Below are positions 1-9,669 of a DNA stretch of 64,000 bases, piece after piece; the first letter of the stretch is position 1; each line of letters starts with the position of its first letter. The translations under genes and the position numbers were made by a program. This DNA is from Stutzerimonas stutzeri (lineage in GTDB: Bacteria > Pseudomonadota > Gammaproteobacteria > Pseudomonadales > Pseudomonadaceae), in NCBI GenBank assembly GCA_002345575.1, contig DDVX01000003.1:62001-126000 (forward strand). Direction: 5' to 3'. The notes under the pieces are model-generated. The model searched no databases. It had not been told where the DNA came from and worked only from the letters and a program-made list of their open reading frames with translations.

Positions 1-2657
1 ATGACTATTTCCGCAAGGTCTCGTTCGACGGCCTCGAAGAGCGCCTGAAGGTGATACTGCCCAGCGACACGCCCGACTACGAGGCGAAGCGGCAGGTGTA
101 TGTCGATCGTTTGAACTTCGAGCTGGATATCATCATCCAGATGGGCTTCCCGGGTTACTTCCTGATCGTCATGGACTTCATCCAGTGGGCCAAGAGCAAC
201 GGGGTGCCGGTGGGGCCAGGGCGTGGCTCGGGTGCTGGTTCGCTGGTGGCTTATGTGCAGAAGATCACCGATCTCGACCCGCTGGCCTACGACCTGCTGT
301 TCGAACGCTTCCTCAATCCGGAGCGGGTTTCCATGCCCGACTTTGACGTCGACTTCTGCATGGATGGTCGCGACCGAGTCATCGAATATGTGGCTGAAAA
401 GTATGGTCGCAACGCGGTCAGCCAGATCATCACCTTCGGCACTATGGCGGCCAAGGCCGTAGTGCGCGATGTCGCGCGGGTGCAGGGTAAGTCCTATGGG
501 CTGGCTGACCGTCTATCGAAAATGATTCCGTTCGAAGTGGGCATGACGCTGGAAAAAGCCTACGAGATGGAAGAGCCGTTGCGCGATTTCCTCGCTGTCG
601 ATGAAGACGCCAAGGAAATCTGGGACATGGCGCTCAAGCTCGAAGGCGTAACCCGTGGTACCGGCAAGCACGCCGGCGGTGTGGTGATCGCACCGACAAA
701 GCTGACCGACTTCGCACCGATTGCCTGCGATGACGAGGGCGGCAGCCTGGTCACCCAGTTCGACAAGGACGACGTCGAGTCTGCAGGCCTGGTCAAGTTC
801 GACTTCCTCGGCCTGCGTACCCTGACCATCATCAAATGGGCAATGGAGACGATCAACCGCGAACAGGCCAAAAAGGGTCTGGAGCCGCTGAATATCGACT
901 TCATCCCGCTCGATGACAAACCGACTTTTTCGCTGTTGCAGAAGGCTGAAACCACCGCGGTGTTCCAGCTTGAGTCGCGTGGCATGAAGGAGCTGATCAA
1001 GAAGCTCAAACCCGACTGCCTGGAAGACCTGATTGCCCTGGTGGCGCTGTTTCGTCCTGGCCCGTTGCAGTCGGGCATGGTCGACGACTTCATCAACCGT
1101 AAACATGGTCGTGCGGAAATTTCCTATCCGCATACCGATTACCAGTACGAGGGCCTCAAGCCGGTACTGGCGCCCACCTACGGCATCATCCTGTATCAGG
1201 AGCAGGTGATGCAGATCGCTCAGGTCATGGCCGGCTACACCCTGGGCGGCGCCGACATGCTGCGCCGGGCCATGGGCAAGAAGAAGCCCGAGGAAATGGC
1301 CAAGCAGCGCGGCGGATTCATCGAGGGCTGCAAAAATAACGGTATTGATGCAGATCTTGCGGGCAACATCTTCGACCTAGTAGAGAAGTTCGCAGGTTAC
1401 GGCTTTAACAAGTCTCACTCCGCAGCCTACGGCCTGGTGTCCTACCAAACGGCCTGGCTCAAGGCGCATTACCCTTCGCCGTTCATGGCGGCGGTGCTTT
1501 CGGCGGACATGCACAACACCGACAAGGTGGTTACGCTGATCGAGGAATGTCGCAGCATGAAGCTGCGCATTGATGCGCCGGACGTGAACAACTCCGAATT
1601 CAAGTTCACCGTCAGCGACGACGGGCGGATCATCTACGGCCTAGGTGCGATCAAGGGGGTGGGTGAAGGGCCGGTGGAGGCGATTGTCGAATGTCGCAGC
1701 GAGGGTGGGCCATTCAAGGATCTTTTCGACTTCTGCAGCCGGGTCGATCTCAAGCGTATTAACAAGCGCACCCTTGAGGCCTTGATCCGGGGCGGTGCGC
1801 TGGATCGCATGGGGCCGTATTTTTCCGATGATCCCAAGCTGTACCAGGCCGGCATCGATCAAAACCGAGCGGTGTTGCTGTCGGCGATGGAAGAAGCGAT
1901 TCAAGCTGCGGAGCAGACCGCGCGCAGCGCCGAGAGCGGACATATGGACCTCTTTGGCGGGCTATTCGCCGAGCCCGAAGCTGACGTTTATGCCAACCAC
2001 CGCAAGGCTCGCGAGCTGACACTCAAGGAGCGTCTCAAGGGCGAGAAGGACACCCTGGGCTTGTACCTCACGGGCCACCCAATTGACGAATACGAGGGTG
2101 AGGTGCGTCGTTTCGCCCGTCAGCGAATTATCGATCTGCGACCGGCGCGCGATACCCAGACTGTTGCCGGCTTGATCGTCAACCTGCGGGTGATGAAAAA
2201 CAAGAAGGGTGACAAGATGGGCTTCATCACCCTGGACGACCGCTCCGGGCGCATCGAGGCCTCGCTGTTTGCCGAGGCGTTCAATACGGCCCAGGCATTG
2301 CTGCAGACCGATGCGCTGGTAGTGGTCGAAGGCGAAGTCAGCAACGACGACTTTTCCGGCGGCCTGCGACTGCGGGCCAAGCGGGTTATGAGTCTGGAGG
2401 AAGCGCGCACTGGTTTGGCCGAGAGCCTGCGGGTCAGAGTCGCCAGCGAGGCGCTCAAGGGTGATCGAGTGCGTTGGCTGGCCGACGTCTGTGGTCGTCA
2501 TCGCGGCGCCTGTCCGATTACTCTGGAGTACACCGGTAACGACGCGAAAGCGCTGCTGCAGTTTGGAGAAAGCTGGCGAATCGACCCGGCGGACAACCTG
2601 ATTCAGGCATTGCGTGACCAGTTCGGGCGCGACAACGTCTTCCTGCAATACCGATAG
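1..2657 (+). CDS. dnaE: DNA polymerase III subunit alpha, 5'-truncated by the window edge
   Basis: Catalytic subunit of the replicative DNA polymerase. The frame is open from base 3 with no start codon, so the window begins inside the gene; about 884 C-terminal residues are present, and the N-terminal PHP domain and start lie outside. The polymerase active-site segment PDFDVDFCMDGR, with two of the three catalytic aspartates, is intact, followed by KFDFLGLRTLT carrying the third. Finger and thumb regions follow, then a helix-hairpin-helix part near GLGAIKGVGEGP and an OB-fold near TVAGLIVNLRVMKNKKG. The stop is followed by about 190 bp before accA, the order usual in Pseudomonas. No internal disruption was seen. 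Confidence 0.97.
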   Translation, partial: DYFRKVSFDGLEERLKVILPSDTPDYEAKRQVYVDRLNFELDIIIQMGFPGYFLIVMDFIQWAKSNGVPVGPGRGSGAGSLVAYVQKITDLDPLAYDLLFERFLNPERVSMPDFDVDFCMDGRDRVIEYVAEKYGRNAVSQIITFGTMAAKAVVRDVARVQGKSYGLADRLSKMIPFEVGMTLEKAYEMEEPLRDFLAVDEDAKEIWDMALKLEGVTRGTGKHAGGVVIAPTKLTDFAPIACDDEGGSLVTQFDKDDVESAGLVKFDFLGLRTLTIIKWAMETINREQAKKGLEPLNIDFIPLDDKPTFSLLQKAETTAVFQLESRGMKELIKKLKPDCLEDLIALVALFRPGPLQSGMVDDFINRKHGRAEISYPHTDYQYEGLKPVLAPTYGIILYQEQVMQIAQVMAGYTLGGADMLRRAMGKKKPEEMAKQRGGFIEGCKNNGIDADLAGNIFDLVEKFAGYGFNKSHSAAYGLVSYQTAWLKAHYPSPFMAAVLSADMHNTDKVVTLIEECRSMKLRIDAPDVNNSEFKFTVSDDGRIIYGLGAIKGVGEGPVEAIVECRSEGGPFKDLFDFCSRVDLKRINKRTLEALIRGGALDRMGPYFSDDPKLYQAGIDQNRAVLLSAMEEAIQAAEQTARSAESGHMDLFGGLFAEPEADVYANHRKARELTLKERLKGEKDTLGLYLTGHPIDEYEGEVRRFARQRIIDLRPARDTQTVAGLIVNLRVMKNKKGDKMGFITLDDRSGRIEASLFAEAFNTAQALLQTDALVVVEGEVSNDDFSGGLRLRAKRVMSLEEARTGLAESLRVRVASEALKGDRVRWLADVCGRHRGACPITLEYTGNDAKALLQFGESWRIDPADNLIQALRDQFGRDNVFLQYR

Positions 2658-2847
2658 CGGCCAGCATCGAGTCATCGCCGAGGAAAACTGGCGCATGACC
2701 CGTCCGCTACCCAAGCGACCCGATCTCGATCGAGTCATGATTGCGAACATTTTTTGTTCGACCTGAATGCGTCCGTCCCGTAAGGTAGGGCGCAAAAAAC
2801 GGAACAGCTTCCCGGCCTTCCTGGCCGTCGACGCATGACGGATGACT

Positions 2848-3801
2848 ATGAACCCGAATTTTCTCGATTTCGAACAGCCGATCGCCGACCTGCAAGCCAA
2901 GATCGAAGAGCTGCGCCTGGTTGGTAATGACAACTCGCTGAATATTGGTGATGAAATCACCCGCCTACAGGACAAAAGCGAGTCGCTCACCGAAAGCATC
3001 TTCGGCAATCTGACTAGTTGGCAGATCGCTCGTTTGGCCCGCCACCCGCAGCGGCCTTACACCCTCGATTACATCAAGCACCTGTTCACCGAGTTCGAAG
3101 AGCTGCACGGTGACCGGCATTTCTCCGACGATGCCGCCCTCGTTGGCGGGACCGCGCGGCTGAACGGCGAGCCGGTGATGATCATTGGTCATCAGAAGGG
3201 TCGCGAAGTGCGCGAGAAGGTGCGTCGCAACTTCGGCATGCCGCGTCCTGAAGGTTACCGCAAGGCCTGCCGCCTGATGGAAATGGCTGAGCGCTTCAAG
3301 ATGCCGATCCTGACCTTCATCGACACGCCCGGTGCCTATCCGGGAATTGACGCTGAAGAACGCAACCAGAGCGAAGCCATCGCCTGGAACCTGCGCGTGA
3401 TGGCGCGTCTGAAAACGCCGATCATCGCTACCGTTATTGGAGAGGGTGGTTCCGGGGGTGCGCTGGCCATCGGTGTCTGTGATCAGCTGAACATGCTGCA
3501 GTATTCCACCTACGCAGTGATTTCGCCGGAAGGCTGTGCCTCGATTCTCTGGCGTACCGCTGAAAAGGCGCCGGAAGCCGCTGAAGCCATGGGCGTAACG
3601 GCCGAGCGCCTGCAGAGCCTGGGTATCGTCGATCAGGTCATTCCTGAGCCGCTTGGTGGCGCCCATCGCAACCCGGTGGTGACCGCCGCGTCCATTCATG
3701 AGGCGCTGACCTCGCAACTGGATATGCTCAAGAGACTCGATACCGATGCGCTGCTGGCCCGTCGTTACGAGCGTCTGATGAGTTACGGTATTCAGCAGTA
3801 A
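2848..3801 (+). CDS. accA: Acetyl-CoA carboxylase carboxyltransferase subunit alpha
   Basis: Alpha half of the carboxyltransferase that, with AccD, moves the carboxyl group from biotin carrier protein to acetyl-CoA, making malonyl-CoA for fatty acid synthesis in the cytoplasm. The protein starts MNPNFLDFEQPIADLQ, as the family does, has 317 residues and carries the crotonase-like glycine-rich segment GEGGSGGALAIG. An in-frame ATG six bases upstream (2842) would add only Met-Thr; 2848 was chosen from the conserved N-terminus, and the Shine-Dalgarno is weak for both. It lies between dnaE and tilS, as usual in Pseudomonas. Confidence 0.96.
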   Translation: MNPNFLDFEQPIADLQAKIEELRLVGNDNSLNIGDEITRLQDKSESLTESIFGNLTSWQIARLARHPQRPYTLDYIKHLFTEFEELHGDRHFSDDAALVGGTARLNGEPVMIIGHQKGREVREKVRRNFGMPRPEGYRKACRLMEMAERFKMPILTFIDTPGAYPGIDAEERNQSEAIAWNLRVMARLKTPIIATVIGEGGSGGALAIGVCDQLNMLQYSTYAVISPEGCASILWRTAEKAPEAAEAMGVTAERLQSLGIVDQVIPEPLGGAHRNPVVTAASIHEALTSQLDMLKRLDTDALLARRYERLMSYGIQQ

Positions 3802-3833
3802 CCAGCTGCAAGTGGCACGCAGGTGAGAAACAG

Positions 3834-5117
3834 GTGACTCTGGAATCCCGCCTTCTTGAAGCGCTCTCCCAATGGCGCCAGGCTCCGGCCTGGCGCGTTG
3901 CGTTTTCGGGCGGGCTGGATTCCACAGTGCTGCTGCACGCCCTGGTACAGCTTGCTGAGCGACACCAGCTTCCACCCATTTCCGCGATCCATATTCACCA
4001 TGGCCTGCAGTCTGCGGCTGATGTTTGGCCAGAGCATTGCCGTCAATTCTGCGTGCGGCTGGGTGTCCCGCTGCATGTCGTGCATGTGCAGGTTCGACCG
4101 GGCGCGAGCCTGGAGCGGGGCGCGCGTGAGGCGCGCTATGCCGCCTTTGCCTCCAGTCTGAAAGGCGGCGAGCTGTTGCTAACCGCGCAGCATCGTGATG
4201 ATCAGGCGGAAACTCTGCTGTTTCGTCTTTTGCGCGGAGCCGGAGTGCGAGGGCTTGCGGCAATGCCCGTGAGTCGTGCGCTGGGCTCGGGCTGGCTGCT
4301 GCGTCCCTTGTTAGCAGTGGCGCGGTCAGAGCTGGAGAGCTGGGCACAGGCGCATCAACTGCAGTGGGTCGATGATCCCTCTAATCAGTCTCTAGAGCAT
4401 TCGCGCAACTTCCTTCGCCATCAGGTGATGCCGGTGCTGGAGCAGCGCTGGCCCCAGGCGTCGGCAAACATGGCGAGAGCTGCTGCACATCTTGGCGAGG
4501 CGCAGTCATTGCTCGATGAGCTGGCCGCAATGGATCTGCAGGATGCGCAAGTGTCGGTCGAATGGCCTTGGTTGCCAGTGCCTAGCCTCGATCTGTCGGC
4601 CCTTCGTGCTTTGAGCCCGGCTCGCCAGCGCAACGCGCTGCGTCACTGGCTAAACCCCCTGACCCCGCTGCCGGATACCGACCATTGGGCTGGGTGGCAG
4701 GCCCTGCGTGATGCTGCCGTGGATGCGACGCCATGCTGGCGCCTGGCCGGCGGCGAACTGCATCGTGCAGGTAACCGCCTGTGGTGGTTGTCCGGTTCCT
4801 GGCTTGAGTCGGTAACGGGTGAGCTTGCTTGGTCGGACACCTGCGCTGCGTTGAGTCTGCCCGCCAATGGCCGCGTCAGTCTGGAGGGGGCGGAGCACGG
4901 CGCCTTCAAGGTCGGTTACCGAAAGGGTGGTGAGGTAATGAGCTTGCCGGCTCGCGGTCGGCGTGATCTGAAGCGTTTGCTCAATGAGACTGCGGTTCCC
5001 GGTTTCCTGCGCTCGCGTTTACCGTTGCTCTATTGCGACGGGGAGCTGGTTGCGGTGGCTAATCTGCCACATTTGAACGTGACGACGGTGTCATTAATAT
5101 GGACGCCTTTGACGTGA
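3834..5117 (+). CDS. tilS: tRNA(Ile)-lysidine synthase
   Basis: Essential ATP-dependent enzyme that converts C34 of the CAU-anticodon tRNA(Ile) to lysidine, changing codon specificity from AUG to AUA. The N-terminal PP-loop motif FSGGLDSTVLL near residue 25 binds ATP; HHGL and the AQHRDDQAETLLFRLLRGAG segment are the other catalytic-domain signatures. The C-terminal substrate-recognition domain includes LPARGRRDLKRLLNE. The length of 427 residues is normal. Translation starts at GTG, with AGGTGAG about 7 bases upstream. It follows accA by 32 bp and is probably cotranscribed with it. Confidence 0.95.
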   Translation: MTLESRLLEALSQWRQAPAWRVAFSGGLDSTVLLHALVQLAERHQLPPISAIHIHHGLQSAADVWPEHCRQFCVRLGVPLHVVHVQVRPGASLERGAREARYAAFASSLKGGELLLTAQHRDDQAETLLFRLLRGAGVRGLAAMPVSRALGSGWLLRPLLAVARSELESWAQAHQLQWVDDPSNQSLEHSRNFLRHQVMPVLEQRWPQASANMARAAAHLGEAQSLLDELAAMDLQDAQVSVEWPWLPVPSLDLSALRALSPARQRNALRHWLNPLTPLPDTDHWAGWQALRDAAVDATPCWRLAGGELHRAGNRLWWLSGSWLESVTGELAWSDTCAALSLPANGRVSLEGAEHGAFKVGYRKGGEVMSLPARGRRDLKRLLNETAVPGFLRSRLPLLYCDGELVAVANLPHLNVTTVSLIWTPLT

Positions 5118-5288
5118 TGTGTGTTTGAGCTGATAGGGTCTTTCCAGTAGACTACGCTCCCGTCTCATTACAGCTTCTGCGGCCTCTTCGAATCCGTGGC
5201 AGTTGCGCTATTGCCGCCTGGGGCGCAATGGCTTCTTTGCTTTCCCCCAGCGGCACCAGCCGCTTAACGCAGACTTCTAGGGTTTTTC

Positions 5289-6920
5289 ATGACGCGCTAC
5301 ATCTTCGTCACGGGTGGTGTTGTTTCTTCATTGGGGAAAGGCATCGCCTCGGCTTCATTGGCAGCCATCCTGGAGGCGCGGGGCCTGAAGGTCACGATGC
5401 TTAAGCTGGACCCCTACATTAACGTCGATCCGGGCACCATGAGCCCGTTCCAGCACGGTGAGGTGTTCGTCACCCACGACGGCGCTGAGACCGACCTGGA
5501 TCTGGGCCATTACGAGCGTTTCATCCGCACCCGGATGACTCAGAACAACAACTTCACCACTGGTCGCGTGTACGAAGACGTGATTCGCCGTGAGCGGCGT
5601 GGTGACTACCTGGGCGCGACCATCCAGGTCATCCCACACATCACCGACGAGATCAAGCGTCGCGTCATCAAGGGCGCCGGCGATGCCGACGTGGCCCTGG
5701 TGGAAGTGGGTGGTACCGTGGGTGACATCGAGTCGCAGCCGTTCCTGGAAGCGATTCGCCAGTTGCGTGTGGAAGTCGGCGCCAAGCGCGCCATGCTGAT
5801 GCACCTTACGCTGGTGCCCTACATCGCTACCGCTGGTGAGACCAAGACCAAGCCGACCCAGCATTCGGTGAAGGAGCTGCGCTCCATCGGCCTGCAGCCG
5901 GACGTGTTGGTATGTCGCTCGGAAGTGCCGATCGACCTGTCCTCGCGACGCAAGATCGCGCTGTTCACCAACGTCGAAGAGCGCGCGGTGATCAGCCTGC
6001 CGGACGCCGACACCATCTACAAGATCCCCGGCATGCTGCATGCCCAGGGTCTGGACGACTATGTTCTCGAGCGCTTCGGCCTTGAATGTCGGGGCGCCGA
6101 CCTCTCCGAGTGGGATCGCGTCGTCGATGCCAAGCTTAATCCGGAGAAGGAAGTCACCATTGCCATGGTCGGCAAGTACATGGAACTTCTAGATGCCTAC
6201 AAATCTCTGATCGAGGCAATGAGCCACGCTGGCATCCAGAGCCGTACCAAAGTGAACCTCCGTTATATCGACTCCGAAGACATCGAGAACCAGGGCACCG
6301 GCCTGCTGGAAGGCATGGACGCGATCCTGGTGCCGGGTGGTTTCGGTCTGCGCGGTGTGGAAGGCAAGATCGCTACGGTGCAGTACGCCCGCGAGAACAA
6401 GATTCCATACCTCGGCATCTGCCTCGGCATGCAGGTGGCGGTGATCGAGTTCGCCCGCAACGTGCTGGGCTGGACCGACGCCAACTCCACCGAGTTCGAC
6501 AAGGACAGCGGCCATCCGGTAGTGGGCCTGATCACCGAATGGGCCGATGCTACCGGCGCCGTGGAAACCCGCGACGATGCGTCCGACCTGGGCGGTACCA
6601 TGCGCCTTGGCGCTCAGGAGTGCGGTTTGGAAGCCGGTTCCAAGGTGTTCGATTGCTATCGCAAGGAGCGCATTGTCGAGCGCCATCGTCATCGTTACGA
6701 AGTTAACAACAACCTGCTGCCGCAGCTGCAGGAGGCGGGCCTGAAGATCACCGGTCGTTCCAGCGACGGTGCGCTGGTGGAAGTGGTCGAGTCGCCGGAT
6801 CATCCATGGTTCGTGGCCTGCCAGTTCCACCCGGAATTTACTTCTACGCCGCGTGACGGGCATCCTCTGTTCAGCGGCTTCGTCCAGGCTGCATTGGATT
6901 ACAAGGCGAGCAAGGCATGA
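5289..6920 (+). CDS. pyrG: CTP synthase
   Basis: Makes CTP from UTP, ATP and glutamine, the last step of de novo pyrimidine synthesis. The N-terminal amidoligase domain begins TRYIFVTGGVVSSLGKG (P-loop-like). The C-terminal class I glutamine amidotransferase domain has the nucleophile loop LGICLGMQ and the His-Glu pair in CQFHPEFTSTP. The length of 543 residues is standard. The final four bases (ATGA) overlap the kdsA start, so the two genes are translationally coupled. A 171-bp gap separates it from tilS. Confidence 0.97.
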   Translation: MTRYIFVTGGVVSSLGKGIASASLAAILEARGLKVTMLKLDPYINVDPGTMSPFQHGEVFVTHDGAETDLDLGHYERFIRTRMTQNNNFTTGRVYEDVIRRERRGDYLGATIQVIPHITDEIKRRVIKGAGDADVALVEVGGTVGDIESQPFLEAIRQLRVEVGAKRAMLMHLTLVPYIATAGETKTKPTQHSVKELRSIGLQPDVLVCRSEVPIDLSSRRKIALFTNVEERAVISLPDADTIYKIPGMLHAQGLDDYVLERFGLECRGADLSEWDRVVDAKLNPEKEVTIAMVGKYMELLDAYKSLIEAMSHAGIQSRTKVNLRYIDSEDIENQGTGLLEGMDAILVPGGFGLRGVEGKIATVQYARENKIPYLGICLGMQVAVIEFARNVLGWTDANSTEFDKDSGHPVVGLITEWADATGAVETRDDASDLGGTMRLGAQECGLEAGSKVFDCYRKERIVERHRHRYEVNNNLLPQLQEAGLKITGRSSDGALVEVVESPDHPWFVACQFHPEFTSTPRDGHPLFSGFVQAALDYKASKA

Positions 6921-7762
6921 GTCAGAAGATCATTCGCGTCGGTAATATCGAGATTGGTAACGACAAGCCGTTCGTCCTGTTCGGCGGCATGAACGTGCTG
7001 GAATCTCGCGATCTGGCACTGCAGATCTGCGAAGCCTACGTGAAGGTGACCGAGAAGCTCGGCATCCCCTACGTGTTCAAGGCCAGCTTCGACAAAGCCA
7101 ACCGCTCGTCCATCAACTCCTTCCGCGGCCCCGGCCTGGAAGAGGGCATGCGGATTTTCGAGGATGTAAAGAAAGCCTTCGGCGTGCCGGTGATCACTGA
7201 CGTTCACGAACCACACCAGGCGCAACCGGTAGCTGATGTCTGCGACATCATCCAGCTGCCGGCTTTCCTCTCGCGACAGACCGATCTGGTGGTGGCCATG
7301 GCCAAGACCGGCGCGGTGATCAACATCAAGAAGGCGCAGTTTCTCGCGCCTCAGGAAATGCAGCACATCCTGACCAAGTGTGAGGAGGCCGGCAACGATC
7401 GGCTGATTCTTTGCGAGCGCGGCTCCTCGTTCGGCTACAACAATCTGGTGGTCGACATGCTCGGCTTCGGCATCATGAAGCAGATGAACTACCCGGTGTT
7501 TTTCGACGTGACTCATGCGCTGCAGATGCCCGGTGGCCGTGCCGATTCGGCCGGTGGCCGCCGTGCGCAAGTGACCGAATTGGCCCGCGCCGGTCTCAGT
7601 CAGGGGCTTGCCGGATTGTTCCTCGAAGCCCATCCCGATCCGGACAACGCCAAGTGCGACGGCCCTTGCGCTCTGCGGTTGGATAAGCTCGAACCTTTCC
7701 TTACCCAGCTCAAGCAGCTGGATGATCTGATCAAAAATTTTACGCCAATCGAAACGGCTTGA
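6917..7762 (+). CDS. kdsA: 3-deoxy-8-phosphooctulonate synthase (KDO8P synthase)
   Basis: Condenses phosphoenolpyruvate with arabinose 5-phosphate to give KDO 8-phosphate, precursor of the inner-core sugar of lipopolysaccharide. Family signatures are FKASFDKANRSS, VITDVHEP, LPAFLSRQTDL and CERGSSFGYNNLVVDM. The length of 281 residues fits Pseudomonas KdsA. It overlaps pyrG by 4 bp and precedes eno by 34 bp, the conserved pyrG-kdsA-eno order. Confidence 0.97.
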   Translation: MSQKIIRVGNIEIGNDKPFVLFGGMNVLESRDLALQICEAYVKVTEKLGIPYVFKASFDKANRSSINSFRGPGLEEGMRIFEDVKKAFGVPVITDVHEPHQAQPVADVCDIIQLPAFLSRQTDLVVAMAKTGAVINIKKAQFLAPQEMQHILTKCEEAGNDRLILCERGSSFGYNNLVVDMLGFGIMKQMNYPVFFDVTHALQMPGGRADSAGGRRAQVTELARAGLSQGLAGLFLEAHPDPDNAKCDGPCALRLDKLEPFLTQLKQLDDLIKNFTPIETA

Positions 7763-7796
7763 AGCCTTGTAGCTATCTACGGAGTGTTAATAAAAA

Positions 7797-9086
7797 ATGG
7801 CAAAGATCGTCGACATCAAAGGGCGTGAAGTTCTCGACTCACGTGGCAATCCCACTGTCGAAGCGGACGTAATCCTCGACAACGGCATTGTTGGCAGCGC
7901 CTGCGCACCGTCTGGCGCGTCTACCGGTTCGCGCGAGGCGCTGGAACTGCGTGATGGCGACAAGAGCCGTTACATGGGCAAAGGCGTACTGAAGGCGATC
8001 GGTAATGTCAACGGCCCCATTCGTGAGCTGCTGCTTGGTAAGGATCCGGTCGATCAGCAAGCGCTGGACCGAGCGATGATCGAGCTGGACGGTACCGAGA
8101 ACAAGGCTAAGCTGGGCGCCAACGCTATCCTCGCCGTCTCCCTGGCTGCTGCCAAGGCTGCTGCGCAGGATCAGGATCTGCCGCTTTACGCGCACATCGC
8201 CAACCTCAACGGCACGCCGGGCCAGTACTCCATGCCGGTACCGATGATGAACATCATCAACGGTGGCGAACATGCCGACAACAACGTCGACATCCAGGAA
8301 TTCATGGTCCAGCCGGTTGGTGCCAAGACCTTTTCCGATGCCTTGCGCATGGGCACTGAAATCTTCCACAACCTCAAGGCCGTCCTGCAGGCCCGTGGCC
8401 TGAGCACTTCCGTAGGTGACGAAGGCGGTTTTGCACCGAACCTGGCGTCCAATGAAGATGCACTGGCGGCCATCGCCGAGGCGGTCGAGAAAGCCGGCTA
8501 CAAGCTGGGCACCGATGTGACTCTGGCTTTGGACTGCGCTTCCAGCGAGTTCTACAAGGATGGCAAGTACGACCTGGCCGGCGAAGGCAAGGTATTCGAT
8601 GCAGCCGGATTTGCCGATTACCTGGCTGGTTTGGCTCAGCGTTATCCGATCATCTCCATCGAAGATGGTATGGATGAGTCCGACTGGGCCGGCTGGAAGG
8701 TGCTGACCGACAAGATTGGTGAGAAGGTGCAGCTGGTCGGCGATGACCTGTTCGTTACCAACACCAAGATTCTCAAGCGCGGCATCGACGAGAAGATCGG
8801 CAACTCGATCCTGATCAAGTTCAATCAGATCGGCTCGCTGACCGAGACCTTGGAAGCCATCCAGATGGCCAAGGCAGCCGGTTACACCGCCGTGATCTCC
8901 CACCGCTCCGGCGAAACCGAAGATCACACCATCGCCGACTTGGCCGTAGGCACTGCCGCTGGTCAGATCAAGACCGGCTCGCTGTGCCGTTCGGATCGCG
9001 TTTCGAAGTACAACCAGCTGTTGCGCATCGAGGAGCAGCTGGGCGGCAAGGCTCCCTACAAGGGGCGTGCCGAGTTCCGCGGCTGA
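7797..9086 (+). CDS. eno: Enolase
   Basis: Interconverts 2-phosphoglycerate and phosphoenolpyruvate; in many bacteria it is also an RNA degradosome component. The protein has 429 residues, with the N-terminal motif REVLDSRGNPTVEADV, the catalytic Glu/Asp metal-ligand region (SIEDGMDESD, GDDLFVTN), the catalytic Lys in LIKFNQIGSLTET and the SHRSGETED loop. It is followed by a dispersed repeat and a Rho-independent terminator, so the upstream operon probably ends here. Confidence 0.97.
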   Translation: MAKIVDIKGREVLDSRGNPTVEADVILDNGIVGSACAPSGASTGSREALELRDGDKSRYMGKGVLKAIGNVNGPIRELLLGKDPVDQQALDRAMIELDGTENKAKLGANAILAVSLAAAKAAAQDQDLPLYAHIANLNGTPGQYSMPVPMMNIINGGEHADNNVDIQEFMVQPVGAKTFSDALRMGTEIFHNLKAVLQARGLSTSVGDEGGFAPNLASNEDALAAIAEAVEKAGYKLGTDVTLALDCASSEFYKDGKYDLAGEGKVFDAAGFADYLAGLAQRYPIISIEDGMDESDWAGWKVLTDKIGEKVQLVGDDLFVTNTKILKRGIDEKIGNSILIKFNQIGSLTETLEAIQMAKAAGYTAVISHRSGETEDHTIADLAVGTAAGQIKTGSLCRSDRVSKYNQLLRIEEQLGGKAPYKGRAEFRG

Positions 9087-9090
9087 AGGC

Positions 9091-9219
9091 TGTTGAAAAA
9101 CTAGCTGCGTTGGCAATACTGCGTTAAAAACAGGCTCGGACTGCTCATTTAGATCTCTAAACTCCGCGTCCTCGCCTGTTTTTGCCTTGTCTTGCCTGCC
9201 TCGCTTACGTTTTTCTACT
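9091..9219. repeat. Dispersed repeat, copy 1 (shared with 43050-43310)
   Basis: Both copies contain CTGCGTTGGCAATACTGCGT near one end and TTGTCTTGCCTGCCTCGC near the other, with a CATTTAGA block between them. The outer ends form an imperfect inverted repeat (GTTGAAAAACTA at the left; TAGTAGAAAAACGTA reading inward from the right). There is no ORF inside. It looks like a small non-autonomous palindromic element; the family name is unknown to me. Confidence 0.6.
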
Positions 9220-9243
9220 AGCCTGTTAAACCCGACGTGGTAG

Positions 9244-9270
9244 AAAGGGCGGCGTAAGCCGCCTTTTTTT
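9244..9270 (+). terminator. Rho-independent terminator of eno
   Basis: Stem GGCGGC (9248-9253), loop GTAA, stem GCCGCC (9258-9263), then seven T. The stem can be extended by A-T pairs on the left, so it may also act in the other direction. Confidence 0.9.
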
Positions 9271-9390
9271 GTGAGTCGAAGTCTGTTTCGATGTCAGTCC
9301 GGATCAATTGGCGATAGATGAGGTCGGACTATGTCGCCGCTTGTATTTACACCTTCACTGGTAACCAACCGAATTCATTTCATGCCATCC

Positions 9391-9669
9391 ATGCGCACTC
9401 CTTACTGGTTGTTCGTCGTTCTGATCCTGCTGTTGGGAGGCCTTCAGTATCGTCTCTGGGTTGGCGAGGGGAGCATGGCTCAGGTCAGCGGGCTGAACAA
9501 ACAGATAGCCGAGCAGAAAGGCGAAAACCAGCGTCTGTTGGAGCGTAATCGCATCCTCGAAGCCGAAGTCATGGAGCTCAAGCAGGGCATGGAAACCGTA
9601 GAAGAGCGTGCCCGCCAGGAACTGGGCATGGTCAAAGAGGGTGAAACCCTCTATCAGCTCAGCGAATGA
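9391..9669 (+). CDS. ftsB: Cell division protein FtsB
   Basis: Small bitopic inner-membrane divisome protein that joins FtsL and FtsQ at the septum. One N-terminal membrane segment (about residues 5-22, WLFVVLILLLGGLQYRLW) is followed by a periplasmic coiled coil (KQIAEQKGENQRLLERN) and the ending ETLYQLSE. The start at 9391 gives 92 residues beginning MRTPYW, matching the family; longer in-frame starts (9331, 9382) would place extra residues before the membrane anchor. The end overlaps the ispD start by 4 bp (ATGA). Confidence 0.93.
   Translation: MRTPYWLFVVLILLLGGLQYRLWVGEGSMAQVSGLNKQIAEQKGENQRLLERNRILEAEVMELKQGMETVEERARQELGMVKEGETLYQLSE

Larger units (their letters stand above)
9087..9390. 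other. Intergenic region eno-ftsB: dispersed repeat plus terminator
   Basis: About 300 bp without a plausible gene. The first half (about 9091-9219) is one copy of a dispersed repeat that recurs at about 43050-43310. At 9244-9270 there is a strong intrinsic terminator for eno. The remaining 120 bp before ftsB presumably carries its promoter, but no convincing -35/-10 pair was recognised. Confidence 0.7.

Noticed and set aside
7839..9116. Minus-strand open frame of 425 codons opposite eno
   Set aside because: Pure antisense shadow of a highly conserved gene in high-GC codon usage; no family motif and no ribosome-binding site.
9087..9390. tRNA or small RNA gene in the eno-ftsB gap
   Set aside because: No cloverleaf or T-loop signature; the structure is explained by the dispersed repeat and the eno terminator.
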